Below are positions 1 through 12,265 of a stretch of DNA of 64,000 bases, in pieces. Where the stretch lies: the NCBI RefSeq assembly GCF_947507565.1, contig NC_089175.1:1132233-1196232 (forward strand). The letters run 5' to 3'. The notes under the pieces were generated by a model. That model made no database searches and was not told the origin of the DNA. It saw nothing but the letters and a program-made list of their open reading frames with translations. A program made the translations under genes and the position numbers. The stretch comes from Oscarella lobularis. Its lineage: Eukaryota; Porifera; Homoscleromorpha; Homosclerophorida; Oscarellidae. How positions within the stretch are numbered: position 1 is the stretch's first letter; each line of letters begins with the position of its first letter.

Positions 1-81
1 TGGCGAGAGCGCGAATGGCGAAGAAGGATAGCGAGAAATCGGCAGAATCCCCAATGTCAACACTACTATACTACAAACTAG
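1..81 (+). CDS. 3' end of HIPL-NTR gene, copy 0 (partial)
   Basis: This is the last 26 codons and stop of the NTR-domain exon described at 9939-11151. The sequence is almost identical to 11071-11151, 25918-25998 and 40904-40984, and ends ...QHYYTTN-stop. The 5' part lies left of the window, so I cannot tell whether this copy belongs to a full gene or to another truncated duplicate. Confidence 0.75.
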   Translation, partial: WREREWRRRIARNRQNPQCQHYYTTN

Positions 82-1156
82 TAAAGGAATTTTACGGGTT
101 AAGAATGACCACGCCCTCTGAGGCGTTCGTTTGATCGTTGTCTGGTCGACTCAATTCGAACGGATCTGTCTTCGTCGAGCTCAAACAACGGCTTCCGCGT
201 TCGCTCGAAGCGACCTGAGATGCGCATTTTACTCTTGGAGATGTCGAGGCGATATTTCGGGCTCAAGTCTCGCCACGACGTCGTTTTCATTCGATTCTCT
301 GCACATTGTGTTGTACAGTTTCTCCGCTTGAAACGAACGACTCCAGGAGTCCAGGAAGAATCTGAGGAGTCGAACGAACGAAAACACGAGTTCAACGTTA
401 GCGCGCGTGACTTTCATGTAGGCGTGCCTCTTAAATTTCGCTGTTTTCGCACTTCTCCTTCTCTAATTTCGCGTCTTGCTGTTAGAACATTAGACAACTA
501 CGAGATAAAATACAAAATGCTCAAATAGATTTTTGACAACCTCATACGATTTTCCGTTATTTTGCTCAGGTATTCACTAAACTTCAAAAAAAACGAGTGG
601 GAAGCAGGAAAAGACCTCCCTCAGACAAAAAGCAGAGAAAGTAGTAGCAGAAGAATATTTATTTAAAGAATTTCTTACATGAGTCAGATTTAGAGTTTTA
701 CATATAGATTTATGACAGGAATGAATTTTAATGAGCTAGGCTTATGCAATATGTGTCAGCTGTTGCTACGAAAACAATGCAGGGACAAAGGCACGAACTG
801 TGAAGTACACGTAGAATATTTACAGCATGGAAGCTGCTGTACAGTAGCCAAAAAGAAACCAGTGATTTCATCTCACTATTGACTAATGGCAAGGCTTGGA
901 CGCTTGGTAGGAGATGACTTGTCGATAATGAGGTGACTAAGCAATTCTGTATTTCACAGTCGTCAAGATTCTAGTGATGCAAAATAAAACTAAATTCAAA
1001 CACCGTTTTTCAGCAACAGACGATACCAGCAAAACGCACAGATATTCCAGCTACGAGACTACATATACCTAGAAACAAGACATAATAATTAATTAAAACA
1101 AAAAACGATTACCATAGCCATACTTGTACTACAATTGACGAGGAGAAAGTGAGCAG
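82..1156. other. Non-coding spacer, 3' of Roco-A and 3' of HIPL
   Basis: This lies between two convergent gene ends. The open frames here (for example 99-395 minus and 220-528 plus) are short, lack recognisable domains and are not kept in the diverged copies. Near-identical sequence follows HIPL at 25999-27073, and diverged versions lie at 11152-12265 and 40985-42314. I see no RNA gene or mobile element. Confidence 0.6.
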
Positions 1157-4100
1157 TTAGTTTACATCGTCAGGATTACATTTGAATATTTCCCTTATCA
1201 CTGTACCATAGTCTTCCTCCTTCAGAGCAAGTATGAGCATTCGTTTCGTAGCCTTCTCATGACGCCTTTCTGCCCATGCATCCAGCATCGCTTGGGCCCG
1301 ACTTCGGTTGTTTTCTTCTTCTCCAAAGCCCTTCAATTCATCGTCTTTAAACTTCGGGTTTGGCCCAAGAACCTCTCCAACGTGCTTCCAGTTATCTCTT
1401 ATCTTTTTAGCCACAGCACGTCGTTCTTCTTTAGATGTAACCCCATTAAGATCCAACCCTAGCGCCGAATGTAGAATAGCCCTGTTGGAATAACCAAACT
1501 TACCGTCAGCCTGATCAACTTCTGATAAAGATATCATCCTTATAACAAAACAGACCATCAACATCTTATGATCAACATAAATATTTCAAATCTGACCTTG
1601 GAACTGCTCCAAGCCACAGCTTCATGCAATCAAGCTCATCCTTATTCAGCTGAATCAGACTGATTCTGTCAGTCCGCAGGGTCCACATCGTCGTTTCCAT
1701 GGAAAAGCTCTCTTCCTCTTTTTCCATTGGAGCGAAGCTTTTCAACGGAGAAGAACCATCTCGGATTTTCTTCACTTGGCAATAAAATTCCTCCTGCAAT
1801 CCCGCCATGCCTCGTTGTTTTGCATCATTCACGTTCTTGATAAGCCACTCGCGCAATTGGTTGCAACGCGAGGAAAGATTGGCCATATGTTCTTCCATCA
1901 ATGGCTTCTTTTCATCAACAGAGAAAACTGTAAGACTGACGAAATTTCTGGAGCCTTGGTAGAGAAATTCTGCGTTTACGCCGTGCGACAACGGGAAAAT
2001 CAGTCTATTTCTCTTCAACGGCACGTCAGCGGACGATAGGCGATAATCTCGAATGAGACGAGTAGTCAAACGAAAGAAGAGCGCTTCCGGGAAGAACAAG
2101 ACGTCCTTAGCATAGACAATAAGAGGAAATGAAAAAGACATTTTCTGAATAAACGCTTGGCTGTATTTTGTTTCCTGCGTGAAATCGTCCTGTAGAAAGC
2201 AAGGAGCGTAGTAGCCTTTGTCTTCTGATCCTTCTTTCTTTTCTATGAGAACGTCAAAATGACAAAGGATGCTTTTTGCTGATGCATAGTCTCGCTCTTT
2301 CACTTCAGCTTGGCTCAGCAAACAGTTTACCAATTTAAGAGAAAGTAAGCCAGAATCAACGGCTACATCCCAGTCGCCCTCAAGTCTGACTGGGAGATCT
2401 GATTTTGAATGTGCTGAACCAACAAATGAAGCCAAGAGTTTGAACAGCCAATCGGAATCGTGGAAGACGATTTTCTGAAGCCGAGGAACGTCTGGGAAAT
2501 AGTAAACTGCACCTACATGAGTTAGATGCAACAGGGCCTCTTCCAATTCTCTGTCATCAGAAATGTAACATTTCTCTGCGACTTGTTTTACTACCTCGAG
2601 CGTCGATACAGAGCGTCCTATGATTTTCGCAAGTTTCCCCATTACGACTTCAAATTTCAGCCAGCGTGCTGGTTGCTCAGCCTGTTTCTTCCAGTAGTCG
2701 TCCGTCATTGCGTCAACTCGACTTCTAATTTCCTTGGCAGTGGTATCTTCCTTACGTGTGCCGGACGTTTTGTTCTCGACGAGAAAAAATTTCAGTCCCG
2801 ATGAAGGTCGAACGAAATGACATTGACAGGCTTGCCTTTGAAATAAATCTCTGACATAATCATTGTTTTCTCTAATGAAATCAACGATGGACGTTTCGCC
2901 TTTTGCGCATCGAGCTGCGGCTTCTTCGGCTTCCCAGCGGTGAGTTGCAACGCGAAAAATCGCCGGATATTCTACTCCTTCCGCCTCTCCAAGATATGCA
3001 CCACCCTGCTGCTCTGCTGCAGGATGAGCAATGTGCACGGAAGAAGCCCAATGCTTGAGGAAATCACCGTTTGTCTCCATTCGGCAAAGCTTCTGTTTAA
3101 TTGCATGAATACTCTCGCCTTCTAATTTTCGGTAAGTGGACTTTGCTTTATCGGTGAGAAGCTTTGCACCATTGAAAACAAGCATATAGACGGAAAGAGC
3201 GCCGGGAGGCATCAGAGCCACATGAGACGCCAGAAACGGTTCTTGCCCCCCGAGATCGCAGATCGTCATCAAAGTCACCTTGTTCCCATCACTGAATAAA
3301 GCTTCATCGTTTATTATAGCTTGTATTTCGTCAAGGTACTCTTCGGTCAGCTTCTCGCCGTGGCAAGAGCCTGAAAAGAGGATTTAACGCAGGCTAAAGC
3401 GCGCTAGACTCAATGTTACAAACAGTTACAAACCTTCTGTGAATTGAGTAGAACCACCAGATGACGGCAGACTGTAAAGAAGTCGCGACTCTCTCTCTCT
3501 AACACCACAAGCAACCAACTACATTCTAATTAATTATCTTAAGCAATAATACCGTTTAGTGCCTGCTTCATCCGTACGAGCATTTCCAAAAGTTGTGTTT
3601 AGCTTCTCTTTGTACTCTTCACCATCCAATAGCTTCCACTTCCCAGTATCAGTACCGGCATGGGATTTCATCATGGTGATAGCCTTGCTGAGGTCTAGAC
3701 CACAGGTGCTGGGCTGTTCTTCAAACTTCTGACCGAATAGAAGTCGAACAAGACATGTTTTTCCAACTCCGTCTTGCCCGATCACATTAAGACGAACTCG
3801 AGCAACCTTCACCACGCCCTTCTTCAGATGAGAAGCCCTAATTATAATTTTAGGTAGGCAATCTTTATATGGAATTCGTCTTACCGTCTAATCGTGTGTT
3901 CCAACGTGAAACAAGACACAAATTAATTTGAGTAGGCAATCTCTATATAGAATTCGTCTTACCGTCTATTCGTGTGTTCCAACGTGAAACAAGACACAAA
4001 TTAATTTGAGTAGGCAATCTCTATATAGAATTCGTCTTACCGTCTATTCGTGTGTTCCAACGTGAAACAAGACACAAATTAATTTGAGTAGGCAATCTCT

Positions 4101-6545
4101 ATATAGAATTCGTCTTACCTCCTATTCGTGTGTTCCAACGTGAAACAAGACACAAATTAATTTGAGTACGCAATCTCTATATAGAATTCGTCTTACTCGC
4201 TATTCGTGTGTTCCAACGTGAAAAAAGACACAAATTAATTTGAGTAGGCAATCTCTATATAGAATTCGTCTTACCGTCTATTCGTGTGTTCCAACGTGAA
4301 ACAAGACACAAAGTAATTTGAGTAGGCAATCTCTATATAGAATTCGTCTTACATCCTATTCGTGTGTTCCAACGTGAAACAAGACACAAATTAATTTGAG
4401 TAGGCAATCTCTATACAGAATTCGTCTTACATGCTATTCGTGTGTTCCAACGTGAAACAAGACACAAATTAATTTGAGTAGGCAATCTCTATATAGAATT
4501 CGTCTTACTCGCTATTCGTGTGTTCCAACGTGAAACGAGACACAAATTAATTTGAGTAGGCAATCTCTATATAGAATTCGTCTTACATGCTATTCGTGTG
4601 TTCAAACGTGAAACAAGACACAAATTAATTTGAGTAGGCAATCTCTATATAGAATTCGTCTTACCGTCTATTCGTGTGTTCCAACGTGAAACAAGACACA
4701 AATTAATTTGAGTAGGCAATCTCTATATAGAATTCGTCTTACTCGCTATTCGTGTGTTCCAACGTGAAACAAGACACAAATTAATTTGAGTAGGCAATCT
4801 CTATATAGAATTCGTCTTACTCGCTATTGGTGTGTTCCAACGTGAAACAAGACACAAATTAATTTGAGTAGGCAATCTCTATATAGAATTCGTCTTACAT
4901 GCTATTCGTGTGTTCCAACGTGAAACAAGACACAAATTAATTTGAGTAGGCAATCTCTATATAGAATTCGTCTTACTAGCTATTCGTGTGTTCCAACGTG
5001 AAACAAGACACAAATTAATTTGAGTAGGAAATCTCTATATAGAATTCGTCTTACTCGCTATTCGTGTGTTCCAACGTGAAACAAGACACAAATTAATTTG
5101 AGTAGGCAATCTCTATATAGAATTCGTCTTACTCGCTATTCGCGTGTTCCAACGTGAAACAAGACACAAATTAATTTGAGTAGGCAATCTCTATATAGAA
5201 TTCGTCTTACGAGCTATTCGTGTGTTCCAACGTGAAACAAGACACAAATTAATTTGAGTAGGCAATCTCTGTATAGAATTCGTCTTACAGGCTATTCGTG
5301 TGTTCCAACGTGAAACAAAACACAAATTAATTTGAGTAGGCAATCTCTATATACAATTCGTCTTACATCCTATTCGTGTGTTCCAACGTGAAACAAGACA
5401 CAAATTAATTTGAGTAGGCAATCTCTATATAGAATTCGTCTTACTCGCTATTCGTGTGTTCCAACGTGAAACAAGACACAAATTAATTTGAGTAGGCAAT
5501 CTCTATATAGAATTCGTCTTACATCCTATTCGTGTGTTCCAACGTGAAACAAGACACAAATTAATTTGAGTAGGCAATCTCTATATAGAATTCGTCTTAC
5601 GTGCTATTCGTGTGTTCCAACGTGAAACAAGACACAAATTAATTTGAGTAGGCAATCTCTATATAGAATTCGTCTTACTCGCTATTCGTGTGTTCCAACG
5701 TGAAACAAGACACAAATTAATTTGAGTAGGCAATCTCTATATAGAATTCGTCTTACTAGCTATTCGTGTGTTCCAACGTGAAACAAGACACAAATTAATT
5801 TGAGTAGGAAATCTCTATATAGAATTCGTCTTACTCGCTATTCGTGTGTTCCAACGTGAAACAAGACACAAATTAATTTGAGTAGGCAATCTCTATATAG
5901 AATTCGTCTTACCGTCTATTCGTGTGTTCCAACGTGAAACAAGACACAAATTAATTTGAGTAGGCAATCTCTATATAGAATTCGTCTTACCGTCTATTCG
6001 TGTGTTCCAACGTGAAACAAGACACAAATTAATTTGAGTAGGCAATCTCTATATAGAATTCGTCTTACTCCCTATTCGTGTGTTCCAACGTGAAACAAGA
6101 CACAAATTAATTTGAGTAGGCAATCTCTATATAGAATTCGTCTTACCTCCTATTCGTGTGTTCCAACGTGAAACAAGACACAAATTAATTTGAGTAGGCA
6201 ATCTCTATATAGAATTCGTCTTACGGGCTATTCGTGTGTTCCAACGTGAAACAAGACACAAATTAATTTGAGTAGGCAATCTCTGTATAGAATTCGTCTT
6301 ACAGGCTATTCAAGTGTTCCAACGTGAAACAAGACACAAATTAATTTGAGTAGGCAATCTCTATATAGAATTCGTCTTACTCGCTATTCGTGTGTTCCAA
6401 CGTGAAACAAGACACAAATTAATTTGAGTAGGCAATCTTCATGTACAGCAAGGGCCAGCGTTACCTCGGTTTGTCTCTTTATTTAAAAAAGTAAGTCACG
6501 AATCTCAGCGCGCAACTTTACAATCATGCAGTCTTACCCATCCAT
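1157..6545 (-). CDS. ROC-COR-Death (ROCO family) protein, copy A
   Basis: Exon model on the minus strand: 6538-6545 (ATG GAT GG), the array of candidate 3-nt exons, then 3553-3837, 3434-3471, 1597-3370, 1504-1538 and 1157-1458. All junctions have GT/AG and agree in phase. Without array units the frame closes at 813 aa.

Seen: P-loop GQDGVGKT (residues 23-30), DLGGQE as the G3 motif (149-154) and ATHR as a likely G4 motif (near 252). A COR domain follows with WLKFEVV and the LLHLTHVGAVYYF block, and the last about 100 residues have a Death-fold pattern. No leucine-rich repeats precede the Roc domain, unlike many ROCO proteins. Known: ROCO proteins are GTP-regulated dimers, and ROC-COR-Death occurs in DAPK1-type signalling. 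Inferred: a cell-death or immune switch whose N-terminus is set by the array. In-frame stops (TGA, TAA) just upstream fix the ATG. Confidence 0.85.
3853..6438 (-). repeat. Array A: 33 x 78-bp candidate 3-nt microexon units
   Basis: There are 33 units with an exact period of 78 bp. The variable triplets run from 3885-3887 to 6381-6383, and 6381-3885 equals 32 x 78. On the gene strand each unit is CGAATAG (acceptor), NNN, GTAAGACGAATTC (donor plus an EcoRI site), followed by about 60 nearly constant bases. Triplets on the gene strand: CGA 10, ACG 7, GAT 3, CAT 3, GAG 2, CTA 2, CCT 2, and one each of CTC, CAC, GGA and CCC. All units keep AG before and GT after the triplet. Every frame on both strands has stop codons within the unit, so it is not a continuous repeat protein. 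If all 33 triplets were joined in order between exon 1 and exon 2, no stop would arise. The last intron (3838-3884) is 47 nt. Confidence 0.9.
6538..6545 (-). CDS. Roco-A first coding exon (8 nt)
   Basis: ATG GAT GG is followed by the donor GTAAGACTG, the same GTAAGAC as every array unit. In-frame TGA and TAA codons lie directly 5' of the ATG. The exon ends in phase 2 with GG, so the codon GGN is glycine whatever base comes next, and the next exon starts with one base (G) then GCT TCT CAT. A possible acceptor (TTTGCAG, at 6585-6591) would make this a 47-nt exon 6538-6584 with an upstream untranslated exon that I cannot place. Confidence 0.65.
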
Positions 6546-7427
6546 TTTTCAAATTAATTAGAGTGCGCAACTTTGGCAGGAAAACTGCAAATTTAATTTT
6601 TCTGTAAGTATTTTATCACAGAAACGATTCAGAGTAAGTAATTTTAATGATCAGCCGAAGAATTCCAGTAATTTGCTTGCAACTACAGCTAGGCAAGAAC
6701 CGAGGCCCAAAATCTATCCGGAAGCTTTTATGCAGTCCTCTTTGCGTCCATGCCAAATTAAAACTTCAAGTTGCATCCGCGGAGTGCAAATATTTTACGT
6801 CAACAAAGATGGCGCCATACCCGAACGGATAGGCATGCAATATTACTACTTTGTTGTACTGTAACGCCTTTGTTATCGCTTGCCATAAGGGACGAGACGC
6901 CAGTGAGATCAGGTGACAGCAAAGTTGATTTGTTCATGTATTGTTCAGTATTAGAAATAGTAACTAAGAGCCTACCGTATGCGAAATCAGTGCACTCAGT
7001 CTTTGTTCGCGTCGCCGTCTTCCAGCTCAAGACAACCACGTAAGGACCCCACGTAAGGAACGCAAGCAAACAATATGTAAATATGTAACTACGGACGCAT
7101 GCTCGACCGTACGCAAGCATACGCAAGCACTTGCGCAAGCAGGGTTGTACGAAAAGGTCCCTGGAAAAATTGTAACATATACCGCACTAGTGCGGCCAAT
7201 TTTTCTGTTGCGACATTTCGCCGAGCTTCTGACTTTACCTGAGTCTGTATGGCCGGGTGTTTTGTTCTCAGGGCGCTCTTCTCTAGTATCCGTGTTCAAA
7301 CGCAAATTGGTAATTGTATTAATTAAGAAGGCAAAGAGATTCCGGCAGTCATTCGAAAGGCATCTTCAGGGAGAAAAGGGAAAGTCAATATTAGTGGGTT
7401 CTCCGATTCTTTATGTACAAAAAACAT
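6546..7427 (-). promoter_or_regulatory. Upstream region of Roco-A and 3' flank of the OGT fragment
   Basis: This 0.9-kb region is kept in all four copies. It holds an AAGATGGCGCC motif (6807-6817, YY1-like) next to a TTACGTCA CRE-like site. It also has direct repeats of CCACGTAAGGA near 7035-7056 and repeated ACGCAAGC blocks near 7110-7140. These suggest a TATA-less promoter for the minus-strand Roco gene, but the transcription start is not determinable from sequence. No TATA box was evident. Its short open frames are spurious. Confidence 0.4.
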
Positions 7428-9896
7428 TCACACGATGTGGTCGGGAGGAAGACCGCTTGCGTGTCGGTGCCACATCTTCAGCAGCAATTCTTCGAGATCG
7501 TGCGTGAACGTTTTGACGTTGAATAGCGGTGACGTCACTCTCGCTTTTCGCACTTTCGCCTTGAGTGCTTCGAGCCTGCACATAGACAAAATCGGGTTAC
7601 CCGGGCAACAACGCACGCGCATTACAAAACCCCGCGTAACTTACTTTTCGCGATCCAAGCCATATTCGCACGCTATGTCCTCGTAGTCGCGCGCCGACTT
7701 GGCGATGAGCTGAGGAAAGCCGAGAGCGGTCAGCTGAGACGCAGCGACGCGCGACGCCAGAGTCTGCTCCGGCAACGTAACCATAGGAGTGCCCGCCCAC
7801 AAAACATCCATCGCTACAAAAGAGAGAGAAAAATGTATATACTCATATATTTCTATTTATTTACCTGTTGTGTGCCCATTGCAAAGAGGCGTATCTAAAC
7901 ACATATCGGCTAATTTTCCGCGACGCACGTGCTCTTCCTTCGGCGCGACAGCCGAAAAAACCACGCGATTCGCGTCGACGCCTGCCGCAGCGACCGTCGC
8001 CAGCACATTTGCCTCGCCGGCGGCGGGAAATCGGAGGAGCCACAGGACGCTATGGGGCACGCGTTTCAATATATTAATCCACATTTCCATCGTCGCCGGA
8101 TTGATCTTGTAGAGCTGATTGAAATTGCAATAGACGATCGCCTCGTCGGGCAGGCCGTATTGCGCGCGCGTCGTCAACGGATGAAAGGGAACGCGATCTT
8201 CGCCGCTGAGCATGCGCGCCGTCAAACCTAAATTGACTCCCGTCGCCGCCGGCGGAACGACGCCGACCGACGACGTCACTTCGATACGGGAGACGCCGTT
8301 CGACGACGAGGCGGCGACGGCGGAAGATGTAGAGGTGACCCAGTGCTTCATTTTCGCTTCCGTGACGTCTTCGCCGGAGTCCTCTTGGAGCAGATGCGGA
8401 AACATGTTCGCGTGATCGCCGATGAAGAACGTTCGCGGCATGTAGGCGAGTTTTTCGGAGTACTGCTCGCAAAGTTCGATTAGTGACGTCACTCGATCCG
8501 TGATGATGTAGTCCATGAAGGGAGCGCCGCTTGTGCCTGGATATCCAAGCCACATGACCTGAGAAAAAATCAGAAATTGAATTATAAATCAATTAGATGA
8601 TAGTCACATAATAAAACTTATAAAGGGGCCTGCCTCTCTCTATTGATTCATAGTGCTATCTTATTTTCACAAATGAACTACAGTAATCTTATATAAGGGA
8701 GCCCGCCCTACATTGATTTACTACTCCTCCCTTCTACCTGAAGTGGGCATGGCTTCAGAGCAAATATTTCATTTCTTGCACCCTTCGTGTATCCGTTCAG
8801 ATTGATGAGAACGTGGATGCCATGAGCGTGAACGAGATCTGCAGCCTTGCCTGCATTTGGCTCCTGCAAAAAAGATAATCATTTTATTCAAATACGATTA
8901 TTATTAGTAGTAGTAGTAGTATACCTGAGAAAGATCAATGAAGTGATTCACTTCCTTCACATTGGACCGAAATTGAGAGCCGTCGCTAGGCGACAATGCG
9001 TAGCAGAAAACCTTGCACACAAATTTCACTACTACGTGTATAAAATCTGCGTTTTTCTTTTCTTTACCTCCACGCGACATCGATTGTGACTAGACGGCAC
9101 ACTCTGCATCAAATGAGACGTCGGATGATTACAGAAGTCTGACGACATGTATCCGATTCTCTGACGGCCTCCGGACGCTTTCAAATCGACGGGATACCTA
9201 TGCGGATTCTTGTGGAAAATCTTGACCTAAGAGAAAGACACGTAGAAGGCATTTTTTCTATGCCGTTCACTCCGGCAGACCTTGTCCAAGGAGAGCGAGG
9301 CGTGGCGCGACGCAATGGCTTTGCGCACGGCGTGAGAGAGCGGATAGAGCATGCTGTGATGAGGATGCACGGAGGGAAGACGATTCTTGCGCAACTGATG
9401 GCTTATAATGGCACCAATTTGCCTCATTCGATTATCATAATCACTCCAATCGCAAATAATCTAAAAGAAACAATTCAAAAATTAAAATTAAAATAATTGC
9501 ATCCCTTATACCTGAAGACAGTGAGCGAGATTGCAAAATGCGTCCGGAAAATCGGGTTTCAACTTCAAAGCCATCTTTTGCCTCCGGGATGTTTCTAGAA
9601 TCCTTCAAATGAACGCATTAGAAGAAGAGAAATCCCCATCTGAACGTCGTCTTGCCTTGTGCAGAGAAGCGAGATTGCTGTGAGCGTCGGCGAACGCCGG
9701 ATTGATTTGTATGGCTCTCGTGTAGCACTGCAAGGCCCCATTCAAGTCCTGCATCTCTTTCAGCAGATTTCCCATGTTGCTGTAGGCGTCCGCAAAACCG
9801 GGCGCAATCCTAAAACAAAAATGAAGACAAACCCCACGTTTTCATATATTTTTTCAACGTGATAGCAGCGTAGATAGCGGCGTCTCTGTAGTGAGG
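7428..9896 (-). pseudogene. Truncated OGT 3' half, copy A
   Basis: Exons corresponding to intact OGT are at 7428-7575, 7645-7813, 7865-8558, 8738-8863, 8925-9011, 9068-9226, 9281-9460, 9512-9602 and 9656-9809, plus a fragment ending near 9896, where homology stops inside a TPR exon. Catalytic-domain hallmarks remain readable ([35 protein letters not shown]).

It is broken by the missing 5' half and by an 11-bp deletion in 9512-9602 that shifts the frame relative to 50580-50681. The donor after 9656-9809 is GC rather than GT. The same 11-bp deletion is in copies B and C, so it preceded amplification. Confidence 0.88.
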
Positions 9897-9922
9897 CCGA
9901 GTTGAATTCACTCGCTCTATAG

Positions 9923-11151
<1,229 letters not shown>

Positions 11152-12265
11152 TAAAGGAATTTTACCGCTGAAAACTTTGCGTAGACACGTGTAAGAATGA
11201 CCACGCCCTCTGGGGCGTTCGTTTGATCGTTGTCTCTGATCGACTCAATTCGAACGGATCTGTTTCTGTCGAGCTCAAACAACGGCTTCCGCGTTCGCTC
11301 GAAGCGACCTGAAAGTGCAGTTTACTCTTGGAGATCGAGGCGATAGTTCGGGCACACGTCTCGCCAAGATGTCGTTTTCGTTCGATTCCTCAGCTTTTCT
11401 CTGCATAGTTTCTCCTCTGATGCGCTTAAAACGACTCCGGGAGGAATCGTAGATGTCTGAAGAGTCGAACGAGTTCAAAAACGCTAACGCACGCAGCGAC
11501 TTCGTGTGAGCGAGTTGTGTTTCTTCGCGTCTTGCTGTCGATCCCCTTGACGCATCTAAAACATTAGCAGACATACAAAAATGCTCAAATTGATTTACGA
11601 TTTTTTGAGATTTTGCTCAGAGAGAAAGTACTAATAGAAATAGTATTTACATCATTTAAATTCTTTTCCGTTTATTTGTCAAAATTATTCGACTCTTTAA
11701 TGAGAGATGTCGTTAGGAATTCCTGACATAAGTCACTGGGTCAGTGCACCGAGAAATTTAGGATTAATATAGATTTATGACAGGAATGAAACTAATGAGC
11801 TAGGCTTATGCAATATTTGCTACGAAAATAATGCAGGGACAAAGGCATGTGAATTACGTAGAATATATACAGTATGGAAGCTGCTGTACTAGTAGCTGAT
11901 ACCTGCAACGCGCGACTCTTCAATTTCGTTCTTCCAGCTATCTTCTTTGATCCTGTAACCAAAAAGAAACCAGTGATATAACAAGATCTCCCTAATGGCA
12001 AGGCTTTGGACGCTTGGTAGGAGATGATTTGATAATGAGGTGGCTAAGCAATTCTGTATTTCATAGTCGTCAAGATTCTAGTAATGCACAGTGAAACTAA
12101 AATAAAACAAATTCAAACACCGTTTTTCAGCAACAAACAATACCAGCAAAACGCACAGATATTCCAGCTACGCGTGTACGAGACTACATATACAAGTAAT
12201 TAAAACGAAAACAATTACCATAGCCATACTTGTACCATAACAAGTGACGAGGAAAAAGTGAGCAG
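11152..12265. other. Non-coding spacer between HIPL-A and Roco-B
   Basis: This is a diverged version of 82-1156, with small indels. I find no gene, RNA or mobile element signature. The 99-aa minus frame at 11275-11574 is not conserved in the other copies. Confidence 0.6.

Noticed and set aside
82-1150. Small ORFs such as 99-395 minus and 220-528 plus
   Set aside because: No domains, not preserved in the diverged spacer copies, and located in a 3' spacer.
1476-1503. 22-nt intron in Roco-A near the Death exon (acceptor AACAG)
   Set aside because: Too short and out of frame; the acceptor GCGCTAG|GG gives 45-53 nt introns in all copies with correct phase.
7857-8592. Overlapping plus and minus ORFs in the OGT fragments
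   Set aside because: Shadow frames of the conserved catalytic exon; GC-rich codons open several frames.
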